From Rhodococcus sp. (in: high G+C Gram-positive bacteria) (GTDB lineage Bacteria > Actinomycetota > Actinomycetes > Mycobacteriales > Mycobacteriaceae), in assembly GCA_004211695.1 (NCBI GenBank), contig SEEV01000005.1:1-56539 (forward strand): a stretch of 56,539 bases of DNA, in the 5' to 3' direction. The notes beneath the pieces were generated by a model, which saw nothing but the letters and a program-made list of their open reading frames with translations, ran no database searches and was not told where the DNA came from. The position numbers and the translations under genes are program-made. Numbering within the stretch: position 1 is the stretch's first letter; each line of letters starts with the position of its first letter. Shown here one piece after another: positions 1 to 7,658 of this stretch.

Positions 1-736
1 CGACGCGTTCTCGTGCTATTGCGGCCGCTTCGGCGACGGAGCCGCGATGGATCGGCCCGTGTCCGGGCAGAAGAATGTCGGCGTCCAACTCTCCGATGAT
101 GCGCAGTGACTCCGCGGCCATACCGCGGTCGTGGTCGAACCACTGCGGCAGCAGTTGGGGCCCGGAGATCGGTGAGGTCAGGTGCCCGGTGATCAGGGCG
201 TCCCCGGAAATCACCACACCGCGAGCGGGAAGATGGTAGACGGTGTGACCGGAGGTGTGGCCGGGCACGAGAACCGGGACGGGGGCACCCGGGCAGGTCA
301 GGGCGCCGGGTACGGGCATCGGCGTGGGGGAGTCGACGCCGTACTTGGCCGTGCCACCCAGCCGGACCAGCTTGACCGCCCACGGCAGGACCCCGGGGCG
401 CCAGATATTGCTGAGCACATCCCACGGTGTCGCGACCTCATGGCATTCACGCCGGGCGTGAGCCGCCTCGGCAGGGTGTACCAGTACCGGCGCCCCGTAG
501 GTCTCGGCGAGATACTGTGCGCTGCCGACGTGGTCGACATGCGCGTGGGTGATGAGCACGGCCTCGATGCCGTGAGGATCCCGTCCGATAGCCCGGATCG
601 ATTCCTCGACATCGCCACGCTGCCCCGGGTACCCGGTGTCGATCACGGTCACCGCGTCACCTTCTGTGAGCAGTACCCAGTTGACCATCTCGGAGTGCAC
701 AAAGAACACGCCGTCGGCGATTTCGACGGGCTTCAT
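1..736 (-). CDS. MBL-fold metal-dependent hydrolase, C-terminus beyond window
   Basis: This reading frame runs off the left edge, so the C-terminus is missing; about 245 residues are visible. It is a metallo-beta-lactamase-fold hydrolase: the HAHVDH metal motif lies near residue 64, followed by a GHTSGHT histidine, an SGDALI aspartate and a GHGPIH histidine, which together give a complete dinuclear metal site. Family members hydrolyse thioesters, lactones or related esters; the substrate here cannot be told. No signal peptide is seen, so it should be cytosolic. The start chosen is the ATG at 736, with GGTGG just upstream. It is transcribed away from the rest of the window. Confidence 0.85.
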   Translation of the reverse strand, partial: MKPVEIADGVFFVHSEMVNWVLLTEGDAVTVIDTGYPGQRGDVEESIRAIGRDPHGIEAVLITHAHVDHVGSAQYLAETYGAPVLVHPAEAAHARRECHEVATPWDVLSNIWRPGVLPWAVKLVRLGGTAKYGVDSPTPMPVPGALTCPGAPVPVLVPGHTSGHTVYHLPARGVVISGDALITGHLTSPISGPQLLPQWFDHDRGMAAESLRIIGELDADILLPGHGPIHRGSVAEAAAIARERV

Positions 737-1600
737 CGGGTGACCACCGTCGACACGCCGAAGTGTCGCGCGTCAGTCCTGATCTGCGCGCCGCCCAACC
801 CTCGGCGATAGGCCATTCCGTCGTGTTTAACGAGCGTTTCGTGCACCGATCCGACCCCCATACAGTTTCTCCTCCTGCGCGCTTGCTCCAGCGGGCAGGG
901 TACGTGGTCAACCGTGTCGAGGTGAACTGACGCGACGTAGCAGGGTCGATCCGACGCCGAGTCGACGGCCCGGTCACCGTGTCAGCGCAACCGGCGTGGG
1001 CTACTCGACGGATTCAAGTGTGGAATGCTATTTGCCCGCGATTTCAATGCGCCTGGTAGGACGTGCCTGAGGAGATCGTGGCGTTCGTGTTCGCGTGATG
1101 GGACTGTGGGCACTTGTTCTGGTCAGCGTCGGCGGCACGGGCCTTCTCTCAGATGCCTGGCATGCGGGAGTGACATCCTGCGGAGCCATGCGGAGCTCAT
1201 GATCGCGCGGGCGGTCTACGGCCATGTCGGGACGCGCGACGACGGTCGCCATGCCACGTGCCGTCACTGCCTCGCCGAGTCGGCACTGAATCCCATCGGC
1301 TCCCGACGACGCAGGTCGTTCAGGGGCACATGATGTTCGGGGACGTGTCGTGTCCCCAGCTAGAGGGATCCTCTCCAAGGATTCCCGAACCTTGCAATTC
1401 ATCGCTGTAGTGTTGGAACGTGTGGACCGCTACCAGGCCCCCGAACGTGTATGCGGGCATTACAGCACGCCGTTGTATGGTCCATCCGAGGGAAGTCTCG
1501 CGCCGCCGTGCGTCGTGTCGCGGCCGGTCGACCGGCGTACTACACACCGAACTGCCACCCGCATCGCCGACGGGCGATGAAAAGGAAGGATTCTCAACCG
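737..1600. other. intergenic stretch without a supported gene
   Basis: Reading frames here have no recognisable domain, good ribosome site or consistent codon bias. It probably holds the promoters of the divergent MBL hydrolase and HTH genes. I see nothing else in it. Confidence 0.5.
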
Positions 1601-1846
1601 ATGGCGAACCCACATCGACTGACCACCGATCAGGTCATCGACCTGATCAAAGAGGAAACCGGTACCGATCTGTCGGTCTCGACGTTCCGCGGGTACGTCT
1701 CCCGTGGGCAAGCGCCGGCGCCGGTGGAGAAGATCGGCCGCACTCCGCTGTGGAAGCGCTCGGAGATCGTCGAGTGGGCGAACAACAGGCCGGGCCAGGG
1801 TGCGCGCACCGACATCCGTAAACCGCGTCGGCGCCGCGCCGAGTGA
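1601..1846 (+). CDS. Small helix-turn-helix DNA-binding protein (excisionase/AlpA-like)
   Basis: An 81-residue protein with the layout of a small winged-HTH/excisionase-like protein. An N-terminal helix pair (DQVIDLIKEE, then STFRGYVSRG) leads into PVEKIGRTPLWKRSEIVEW, the typical strand-turn-helix of AlpA/MerR-like HTH_17 proteins. A basic tail, KPRRRRAE, follows. The ATG at 1601 is preceded by AAGGAAGG, which decides against longer in-frame starts upstream. Such proteins act as small transcription regulators or excisionases, often on mobile DNA, but no integrase is next to it here. The role is inferred from fold only. Confidence 0.65.
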   Translation: MANPHRLTTDQVIDLIKEETGTDLSVSTFRGYVSRGQAPAPVEKIGRTPLWKRSEIVEWANNRPGQGARTDIRKPRRRRAE

Positions 1847-2139
1847 GCACCTTTCCTTCTTGCGACGCCGAAGGCCTGGACTCCCGTCCGCGGGAGTTCG
1901 CCCACACCTGAAGGCCGGGCCGCACCACGCCAGCGGAACTACTGCGCGGGGGAGTGGCGGTGGGCACAGGCGGAGGTAGGCACATCCCTGCATCCGGCCG
2001 AACGGAATTCCGTTGGTGCCGCAGGTGTAGGTCGAGAGTGCCTCTGCAGCTTCATGGGTCGGTCGTCGATCGTGTGTGACCGAAGGGGCGGTACGGCGAC
2101 CGTCGCTCGAATTGCATCACGGTGACGAAAGTGACGAGG

Positions 2140-2167
2140 GGGTCGACACGTTGGGGTCGACACGTTG
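2140..2167. repeat. two perfect tandem 14-bp repeats
   Basis: The unit GGGTCGACACGTTG occurs twice head to tail without a mismatch. Just upstream, GTGACGA is repeated at 2122-2128 and 2131-2137. The spacing is iteron-like, but no replication gene is nearby, so an operator or simple duplication is equally possible. Confidence 0.6.
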
Positions 2168-2266
2168 GTATCTCATGAAAAGCCGATTAGCGCAGTTGAG
2201 GAGGCGTCTCAAAGGATCGCCGGCGGCCGCTCGCAGGGTGCTGTGCGCGGAATGATCGTCAGGATC

Positions 2267-2321
2267 TGATACTTGCAATCCTAGCTAGCGTAGCTAGCAG
2301 TAATGCAAATGTCTGGTATCA
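2267..2321. promoter_or_regulatory. complex inverted repeat around two GCTAGC copies
   Basis: TGATAC (2267-2272) and GTATCA (2316-2321) form outer arms. TGCA at 2274-2277 and 2304-2307 forms an intermediate pair. CTAGCTAGC and GTAGCTAGC sit side by side at the centre (2281-2298). The AT-rich dyad stands out in GC-rich DNA and looks like a protein-binding site. Its regulator and target are unknown. Confidence 0.45.
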
Positions 2322-2399
2322 GGACCGTGCGACCACCTCGAAAGTCGTTTACGTCATGAGTAGGGCTGTGGGCAACTGGTCGGTGCCATCGACGGACTC

Positions 2400-2531
2400 G
2401 TGTTCGTCGATCCGGGCGAGGGGATCAGTTGCACGTCCGAGGGGGCGAGTGCGATCGGTTTCAATGATGAGTACGCCAGCGAGTTCCGCGAAACCCCTCG
2501 ACACATCTTGGTGGTGAGGCGGGGTCGGTGA
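2400..2531 (+). CDS. possible short ORF or gene remnant
   Basis: From a GTG at 2400 the frame reads a 43-residue acidic-to-basic peptide (FVDPGEGISC ... HILVVRRGR) with protein-like composition. The open frame extends back to 2364 without an ATG or clear ribosome site. It could be the tail of a decayed gene. No family is recognised. Confidence 0.25.
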   Translation: MFVDPGEGISCTSEGASAIGFNDEYASEFRETPRHILVVRRGR

Positions 2532-2777
2532 GCGCCGCTCATCACGTGGCCGCATCCGCGCCGGACCGTGCAAACCCACGGCGCTCAATGCTCCTGCAGT
2601 GCACGTCTGGGGATCGGTGAGGGACCGCGCGGCGCCAACTGAGGTCTGTCGTGGTCGGTGTGGCGTCACTGTTCGGGTGCATGATGTTGTCAGCATGGGG
2701 CTCTGGGGCTCTGCTTCGTCGGTTGGCTGTGCGATGCTGGTGCCACGGTTCGGATTCGGTGACGTCGCGAGGGTGAC

Positions 2778-2963
2778 ATGACTGTGCAGGTAATCCAATC
2801 CAGTGGACACAATGGCTGGGCGGTGCGGTGCGATCTGTGTGAGCACCGATTCGAGGCCGCGGTCGCCGGACAAACGGCGGCGGTGGCCTTCGCCCGGATC
2901 AACGGGTGGGTCGTCGGCGAGACCATCCGTTGCCCGATGTGCGCGACTGCCCGTATCGGCTGA
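2778..2963 (+). CDS. Small zinc-ribbon-like protein
   Basis: A 61-residue protein with two CxxC knuckles, CDLC (about residue 18) and CPMC (about residue 53), separated by a hydrophobic stretch. This is the layout of a small zinc ribbon. The ATG at 2778 follows GAGGGTGAC. No enzymatic motif is present. Such proteins are common as uncharacterised small proteins in actinobacteria. The zinc ligands are visible; any regulatory or structural role is inference. Confidence 0.6.
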   Translation: MTVQVIQSSGHNGWAVRCDLCEHRFEAAVAGQTAAVAFARINGWVVGETIRCPMCATARIG

Positions 2964-3061
2964 GCGTCAGACGCCTGTGTGCGGTACCGGTCAGTTCCGA
3001 TAACCAGGAACCGTCAACAGCGGCCCGGGCATTCACACTCGTCGAGCACAGTCGGACACCG

Positions 3062-3565
3062 TCACCGACGGGCATCGGACCCGAAGGTGGTGGGGAAGGG
3101 GCTGGGTCCGAGCGTGAGGGTGACCGAGGTGGGGTGGAGTCCGACCTGAGGCCAGCTGGTGGTGACGGTCAGTGATCCGGTGGTCGGGTAGGTGCCGATC
3201 CAGTACTGCGGCGTGGTTCGGTACGGCCCGGATCCCTCCGGGCCGGAGGCGGAGTCGGAGTCGGGGACCGGGTGGAGCGGGTCGGCGGGGCCGCCCAGGT
3301 CGTCGGCGTGGATGCGCACGGCCAGGTAGGACCACTGCGCCGACCAGTCGTGGGGGTCGGTCAGGGGGCGGGTTTCGTGGCGCGCGAAGTCGGCGCGGAC
3401 ACCGGTGACGGATAGCGTGAACCGCAGCAGAAGCCCGGACGCGAACGCGGTCGCGGCGGACAGTTCGAGGGTGAGGTCTTTCTCGGCCGCGATCGGCATG
3501 CCCGCGTGCACGGTGATCCCTCCGGTGGTGGGCGGCGCGAGGGCCGGCCAACGATGGCGGCGCAT
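3062..3565 (-). CDS. Hypothetical actinobacterial protein, beta-rich
   Basis: A 167-residue cytosolic-looking protein without signal peptide or membrane segment. Alternating hydrophobic stretches (LTLELSAATAF, GLLLRFTLSV, LTVTTSWPQVG, TSVTLTLGPSPF) and a QYWIGTYPTTG segment suggest a beta-sandwich fold. No catalytic motif is recognised. Codon bias is strong, with GC-rich third positions, and the protein reads sensibly throughout, unlike the competing frames on both strands. Function unknown. Confidence 0.6.
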   Translation of the reverse strand: MRRHRWPALAPPTTGGITVHAGMPIAAEKDLTLELSAATAFASGLLLRFTLSVTGVRADFARHETRPLTDPHDWSAQWSYLAVRIHADDLGGPADPLHPVPDSDSASGPEGSGPYRTTPQYWIGTYPTTGSLTVTTSWPQVGLHPTSVTLTLGPSPFPTTFGSDARR

Positions 3566-3812
3566 GCTTCATCGTCGCATCACTTGGCCCCACAGTGTCT
3601 GTGATTTTCCTGAGAGTCCCACCCTACGAGAATGATTCGAGTACGAGACCTACCTCGAGGTAACTGAGGACAGGTTGCCGACCCCCTCGGTGGTGTCACT
3701 GGGGAGCGCAGGGTCTGTTCCGGGTCCATCGAGGCGCGACGAAGCAGGACGGAATGTCACTGCGCCCATCACCGGACCCCCACGCCGGCGGTGTCGGGGC
3801 ATGCGGGCAGTG

Positions 3813-4115
3813 TCAGAGGGCGGCGGTGATCAAGCCGGCAATGCCGGCGACCGCGACGAGCGCGAGAAGGGCCAGCGGGAAGGACCCGAGGACGGTGCAC
3901 ACGAGGGTGGTCAGCAGCGCCAGGCCGATGGTCACGGCGATACCCGCTTCCCGGGACTCGAGGAGCGCCTCGCCGGTCGACGCGGGCTCGTCGCGACCGG
4001 TGTCGAGGGTGGTCTGTGTGATGGGCAGGTGGGAGTCGGGGACGGCGGTCACGGGTTGGTGCGGATCCTTCCAAAAGTCGAGGACGGGGCGTGTAGGGGC
4101 TGGTGCGCGGGTCAC
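3813..4115 (-). CDS. Small membrane protein, second gene of a pair
   Basis: A 100-residue protein with a polar N-terminal half (to about residue 60) followed by two adjacent hydrophobic segments (AGIAVTIGLALLTTLVCTVLG and FPLALLALVAVAGIAGLI), which predicts a two-pass membrane protein with a cytoplasmic N-terminus. It overlaps the upstream membrane-protein gene by ATGA (4112-4115), so the two are translationally coupled and may form one complex. Function unknown. A perfect CIRCE element lies about 180 bp before the first gene of the pair. Confidence 0.65.
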   Translation of the reverse strand: MTRAPAPTRPVLDFWKDPHQPVTAVPDSHLPITQTTLDTGRDEPASTGEALLESREAGIAVTIGLALLTTLVCTVLGSFPLALLALVAVAGIAGLITAAL

Positions 4116-4438
4116 AGGTACTCCAGCACCGGAAAGAGCGCGATCGCGGACACCGTGATCCCCGCGACTCCGGCGACGACCCCGAGCAACGCCCGCAGCG
4201 ATGCGGACTCATCGTCGACTACGCCGGACCGGGCTGTGGCGAGAGCACCGCACCCTATGGCGCTCACGCGCAGGACGAACCCGAGTCCGACCACCCAGAA
4301 CGACGCGATGGACAACGACCCCAAGGCGATCGACACGGAGGGCAACCGCGATCCACCGCGCGGCGTTCGCCGGCGTGCGCGCCCGGAGGAACGCCCGCCA
4401 CTGGTTCCACCTGATGGTCGCGAGGTAGCGGCGGTCAT
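4112..4438 (-). CDS. Small membrane protein, first gene of a pair
   Basis: A 108-residue protein. The first about 35 residues are rich in Arg, Ser and Gly. Two hydrophobic segments follow (ALGSLSIASFWVVGLGFVLRV and LLGVVAGVAGITVSAIALFPVL), separated by a short acidic loop. This resembles the layout of DUF4190-like actinobacterial membrane proteins, but I do not claim family membership. It is coupled by a 4-bp overlap to the next membrane gene. The CIRCE element at 4617-4643 is the nearest recognisable control site, which would make the pair heat-shock controlled if it acts in this direction. Confidence 0.65.
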   Translation of the reverse strand: MTAATSRPSGGTSGGRSSGRARRRTPRGGSRLPSVSIALGSLSIASFWVVGLGFVLRVSAIGCGALATARSGVVDDESASLRALLGVVAGVAGITVSAIALFPVLEYL

Positions 4439-4616
4439 GATCCTCCTCCAGTGCGTCGGGTGGTCCGGTCGTCTGTGGTGCGACGCCGGATGTGCCGATC
4501 AAGGGCAACCTTCCATCACTGCCCCGACCCGGTAGCAATTTGCCGTGCACCGGGACCAGCGACTGTGACTGGGCACAGCGGCTTCTCACGGGGCCGTGCC
4601 ATCGAATAAAAAGAAT

Positions 4617-4643
4617 TTAGCACTCTCAATGGTCGAGTGCTAA
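4617..4643. promoter_or_regulatory. Perfect CIRCE element (HrcA operator)
   Basis: The sequence matches the consensus TTAGCACTC-N9-GAGTGCTAA at every one of the 18 defined positions. CIRCE is the operator of the heat-shock repressor HrcA and normally precedes groES/groEL or hrcA-dnaJ. No chaperone gene is present here. The nearest start in a sensible orientation is the membrane-protein pair beginning at 4438 on the minus strand. Confidence 0.9.
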
Positions 4644-4681
4644 TGATTTGTCCGGTCGGCTCGGCGACCATCGGGTCGGAA

Positions 4682-4822
4682 TCAGTCAGCGGGTGGGGCA
4701 TCGAGTTCTCGTGGACCAGGTGGCAAGGCCACTCCTCGTCGTTCGGCGTTTCGTTGTCGGTAGAGCTCGAGTTCCCATCGGACGAAGTCGTCGAGATTCG
4801 GGTCATCGGGGCGCATCGTCAT
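4682..4822 (-). CDS. Small hypothetical acidic protein
   Basis: A 46-residue peptide starting MTMRPDDPNLDDF and continuing WELELYRQRNAERRGV, then a Pro-rich tail. It has protein-like amphipathic helix content. An in-frame GTG/ATG extension back to 4915 exists, but it would run through the palindrome at 4871-4893, so the short form is preferred. Function unknown. Confidence 0.4.
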   Translation of the reverse strand: MTMRPDDPNLDDFVRWELELYRQRNAERRGVALPPGPRELDAPPAD

Positions 4823-4870
4823 ACTCGGTTGGACGCGCGCAGCAGCAAGCCGGTTCCATCCATGTAGAAA

Positions 4871-4893
4871 TTGTCCAGCAGACTGCTGGACAA
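4871..4893. promoter_or_regulatory. perfect 11-bp inverted repeat, operator-like
   Basis: TTGTCCAGCAG, one central A, then CTGCTGGACAA: a perfect palindrome whose dyad character extends into flanking AAA/TTT. It sits between the truncated RES gene (ends 4953) and the small gene starting at 4822, both on the minus strand. It could be an operator for the latter or a recombination or partition site. Confidence 0.55.
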
Positions 4894-4952
4894 ATTTCGC
4901 ACGTCCCCTCCCCACCCTCCTTCTCGAGCAGCTTGGGGTCAGCCTCGGATAG

Positions 4953-5210
4953 TCAGGGTGGTTGCGTCACAGTGAATGTGGGAGTCGTGGAGCGGGCGCC
5001 GGCGGTATCCAACAACGCGAGGCACGCGTGAGTGTGGGCGAGGTCGAACCTGCCGTACCCGGCGTTGGCGAACCACAGCGGTCCGTGTTCGGCGCCGTGA
5101 CACCGGAACACCTCCGTCCCGGCCGGGCGGCGCCAAGGCGGGAACCGGTCGTGCAGGTGTTCCGGGGGTGGGGGTGCGAGCAGGTGCAGAGCAGTGCGGG
5201 GTGAACTCAC
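4953..5210 (-). pseudogene. Truncated RES-domain toxin
   Basis: The frame starts at GTG 5210, overlapping the antitoxin stop by GTGA, as in intact xre-res operons. It encodes the first part of a RES domain: PAGTEVFRCHGAEHGPLWFANAGYGRFDL matches the R-x-H ... G-x-LWF ... RFD layout of RES NAD-glycohydrolase/phosphorylase toxins. The frame ends after only 85 residues, whereas RES toxins usually have about 150-230. The last 25 residues (DTAGARSTTPTF...) do not look like RES sequence, so the C-terminal half with the remaining active-site residues is missing. Toxicity is probably lost, leaving a solitary antitoxin. Confidence 0.65.
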
Positions 5211-5647
5211 GCGGCGAGCCGCCCGGTGGCCGCATGAGCAAGATCGACCACCGAGGGCCCGTCCCCGTCGAGCAGCGCCTGCCGCGGCGTCCTGCCGCCG
5301 AGTTCTGGTTGTTCGGTCATCATCCAGGACGCGGCCATCCACCCGGTACCGTCGGCGTCCGCCCACACCCGCAGGACATCCTTGACCCCGAGGATGGGGC
5401 GGGCCGGAGCGGCACCGTCGAACCCCTGGCTCAGGGCCTGCTTCGTCCAGCCGGTCACCTCGAGGACCTGCTTGTGGGTGAGGATCGCCCCGATGTGGTT
5501 CTCCCAGGCGCGGCGGGCCTTCAGTCCGGAGAGCACACCGCGGATCCCGTTCTCGACATACGCGGCGTCGCCCGGGTTCAGCTCAGTCTGGTCGAGACCG
5601 CTGGCAGCGAGCTCGGCGGCCACGATATCCCGCAGTGGTGTGCTCAT
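5207..5647 (-). CDS. Antitoxin, Xre/MbcA/ParS toxin-binding domain
   Basis: A 146-residue protein. An N-terminal helical region contains an HTH-like segment (HKQVLEVTGWTKQALSQ, about residues 57-73). The C-terminus carries the signature of the MbcA/ParS/Xre toxin-binding domain (ELGGRTPRQALLDGDGPSVVDLAHAATGRLAA), which inserts into the active site of RES toxins. The start at 5647 is chosen because AAGG precedes it; a longer form from 5677 lacks that. It overlaps the truncated RES gene by 4 bp. Two tandem 14-bp repeats at 5665-5692 probably form its own operator, as these antitoxins repress their operons. Confidence 0.75.
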   Translation of the reverse strand: MSTPLRDIVAAELAASGLDQTELNPGDAAYVENGIRGVLSGLKARRAWENHIGAILTHKQVLEVTGWTKQALSQGFDGAAPARPILGVKDVLRVWADADGTGWMAASWMMTEQPELGGRTPRQALLDGDGPSVVDLAHAATGRLAA

Positions 5648-5664
5648 GCCTTCATCATCCTCGG

Positions 5665-5692
5665 TCAACCAGGTCAAGTCAACCAGGTCAAG
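5665..5692. repeat. two tandem 14-bp repeats before the antitoxin start
   Basis: TCAACCAGGTCAAG occurs twice without mismatch, immediately upstream of the minus-strand antitoxin start. On that strand each copy contains TTGACC, so the repeats overlap a likely -35 region. This placement suits an autoregulatory operator. Confidence 0.6.
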
Positions 5693-5941
5693 CTGGAGTG
5701 GCGTGCGGAGTAGGCGTTAGAACTTTCGCAGAGGGAGCCGAGCATCAGGCGGCCCCGAGGTGCCCGGTCGCAGTGTGTTCGGTCTCGTCGGGCACGCACC
5801 GAAACATCCGACATCATCGTCCGGCTCGGTAACGCTGCGTCACCCGCGTCCCGCCTCAGTCGGTAGCGCTCACACAGTTGTCGGAGGCACCCGCAATACT
5901 TGCGATCACACCAGCCCCACCGGTAACAGGAGAACAGACAC

Positions 5942-6655
5942 ATGCGCCATCGCCCCCGGACCGCCTTCCTCGCCCTCGGTGCGGCCACCGTCATCGGTCT
6001 GACCGGGTGCTCGGCCATCGCCGATGCCGATCCGGGCACCGGGTCACTCGGGGGCGCCCCGGCCGCCCCGGCACCGGTATTCGATGCGGCACCGGCGTTG
6101 GCGAAGCTCGACACCCTCGCGGTCAAGGGCCGCGCCCCCAAGACCGGCTACACACGAGAACAGTTCGGCCCATCGTGGTCCGACGACAACAGCGTCGAGG
6201 GCGGCCACAACGGCTGCGACACCCGCAACGACATCCTCCGCCGCGACCTGGTCGACCTGACCTACAAAACCAGTACGCGGGACTGCGTGGTGGCGACCGG
6301 AACCCTGCACGACACCTACACCGGCACCACCATCGCGTTCGTCCGCGGCCAGGACACCTCCACGGCGGTGCAGATCGACCACGTCGTCGCCCTGTCGGAT
6401 GCGTGGCAGAAGGGCGCCCAGCAGCTCAGCCCGGAGCAACGCCGCGACCTCGCCAACGACCCACGGAACCTGCAAGCCGTCGACGGGCCCACCAATTCGA
6501 AGAAGTCCGATTCCGACGCCGCATCCTGGTTGCCGCCGAACAAGAGCTACCGATGCACCTACGTCTCCCGGCAAATCGACGTCAAATCCCTCTACCGGCT
6601 CTGGGTGACCCAGGCGGAGAAGGACGCGATGAGCCAGGTCCTGCACTCCTGCTAA
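5942..6655 (+). CDS. HNH-family nuclease lipoprotein (DUF1524/GmrSD-like)
   Basis: A 237-residue secreted lipoprotein. The signal peptide ends in a lipobox, LTGC, with Cys at about residue 23, followed by an Ala/Pro-rich linker. The C-terminal domain carries the HNH motif of the DUF1524-type family: VQIDHVVALSDAW (about residue 142), then DPRNLQAVDGPTNSKKSD, in which His/Asn residues bind metal and DNA. Conserved Cys pairs (GCDTRND, RDCVV) may form disulfides. The enzyme would act outside the membrane as a non-specific or nutritional nuclease. AGGAGAACAGACAC precedes the ATG. It is a stand-alone gene. Confidence 0.85.
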   Translation: MRHRPRTAFLALGAATVIGLTGCSAIADADPGTGSLGGAPAAPAPVFDAAPALAKLDTLAVKGRAPKTGYTREQFGPSWSDDNSVEGGHNGCDTRNDILRRDLVDLTYKTSTRDCVVATGTLHDTYTGTTIAFVRGQDTSTAVQIDHVVALSDAWQKGAQQLSPEQRRDLANDPRNLQAVDGPTNSKKSDSDAASWLPPNKSYRCTYVSRQIDVKSLYRLWVTQAEKDAMSQVLHSC

Positions 6656-6770
6656 CAAACACCCATCCTGGGTTCGGCCGCGCGCGGGCAATGGTGGCCA
6701 CCACGCAGCCCCGGCAGAAGAGGGCGCTCATCCAACCGCAGAAACAGCTTGGAGCCGACGAGATTCGCGC

Positions 6771-7364
6771 TCAGATACGCGCTTCCTTCGAAAGCTGCCG
6801 GTCGCGGCGATGAACTGCCGATCCGGTGTGCTGTGCCGGCCCTCGCGGCCCTCGCGGCCGTGGACCAGGGGAGACCCCGAGCGCGGCGAGCGGACGACGC
6901 TCGTCGTCGGGCAACGCGTCGGCACGCCACTTCTTGACCGCCCGATAGAGCCACTGACCTACCTGTTCACCGTCGGCTGTGACATAGTTCGTGGGCACCA
7001 GCGCATTGCCGTGCTCTTCGCGGTAGGCAGCGATTTCAGTAAGCATCCGCCGCCGCTTGCTGTCGGCGCGTGACACAGCCGGAAGTGGGACATCGTCGTC
7101 ATCGCTCCACACGAACCCAATCGCATCGAGTTGCTGAATGCGTTGGGGCGGCAGGGTACCGAGCATGCGGGCAACCCGCTGACGCTCCTGCCAACGGCCC
7201 AGTCGAAAACCGCACTCGGCGACGTAGTCGCCGGGCATCACGCTTCGGGGATGATGCCGGCGAAACGCGGCGTAGAGCTGCAGAGGTGAGGCAGAGGCCC
7301 GGGTTGCTCGCATCGAGATCGCATCCTTGTGAGAGCCGTCAAGCGTTGTCCGGATAGTCATCAC
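6771..7364 (-). CDS. Helicase-associated-domain protein
   Basis: A 197-residue protein with two copies of the helicase-associated repeat: a conserved Y/G...LG-W...R pattern (DYVAECGFRLGRWQERQRVARM ... LDAIGFVW; TNYVTADGEQVGQWLYRAVKKW ... LAALGVSPG). In family members these repeats bind nucleic acid and usually sit at the C-terminus of helicases. Here they stand alone, without Walker motifs. The basic C-terminal tail (GPRPRGPRGPAQHTG) may be unstructured. The start could be GTG 7364 or ATG 7361. A dyad just upstream (7367-7394) covers the ribosome-binding region. Confidence 0.65.
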   Translation of the reverse strand: MMTIRTTLDGSHKDAISMRATRASASPLQLYAAFRRHHPRSVMPGDYVAECGFRLGRWQERQRVARMLGTLPPQRIQQLDAIGFVWSDDDDVPLPAVSRADSKRRRMLTEIAAYREEHGNALVPTNYVTADGEQVGQWLYRAVKKWRADALPDDERRPLAALGVSPGPRPRGPRGPAQHTGSAVHRRDRQLSKEARI

Positions 7365-7366
7365 TT

Positions 7367-7394
7367 CAAGTATGTCAACTAGTTTGACGACTTG
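7367..7394. promoter_or_regulatory. nested dyad at a translation start
   Basis: CAAG/CTTG outer arms (7367-7370, 7391-7394) and GTCAA/TTTGAC inner arms flank a central CTAG. The dyad lies within 30 bases of the helicase-associated gene start, so a bound repressor would block transcription or translation. It is an inferred operator. Confidence 0.4.
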
Positions 7395-7439
7395 TCACCA
7401 AAGTCGAGCAATGTTGGATCGAAAAATGCTGCGAATCAA

Positions 7440-7658
7440 ATGAACCACCCATTCGCACACCCGGACGCAGAGCTGCTCGATCTCCTCGCCCGCTACCTGG
7501 AGGGTGGCATCTTCGGCATCTGCTCGCCGCTCGGAATCTGCATTCAGCATCCTGTGACTGTGAACGGGGTCGCGGGAACCGGGGCGTTCCCGCACCCCGG
7601 CGGTCCGGCACGTTCGAGCGCCCCGGGGCGAGTCACCGCGACGATCGACGCCGGGTAG
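7440..7658 (+). CDS. Possible small hypothetical protein
   Basis: A 72-residue frame with an acidic, helical start (HPDAELLDLLARYLEGG) and a low-complexity C-terminus. No family is recognised and the ribosome site is weak. It is listed because the N-terminal half is protein-like and the gap is otherwise empty. Confidence 0.3.
   Translation: MNHPFAHPDAELLDLLARYLEGGIFGICSPLGICIQHPVTVNGVAGTGAFPHPGGPARSSAPGRVTATIDAG

Larger units (their letters stand above)
1847..2399. other. repeat-rich intergenic region
   Basis: No gene is supported. It contains two tandem 14-bp repeats (2140-2167), a pair of GTGACGA repeats (2122-2137) and a complex dyad (2267-2321), each listed separately. Confidence 0.5.

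Noticed and set aside
2349..2873. 174-codon minus-strand frame antisense to the zinc-ribbon gene
   Set aside because: No domain, no ribosome site and poor composition; the plus-strand zinc-ribbon frame explains the codon bias better.
5878..6813. 311-codon frame over the HNH lipoprotein gene
   Set aside because: It is Arg/Pro-rich and lies in a different frame from the lipoprotein, which has a signal peptide, lipobox and HNH motif.
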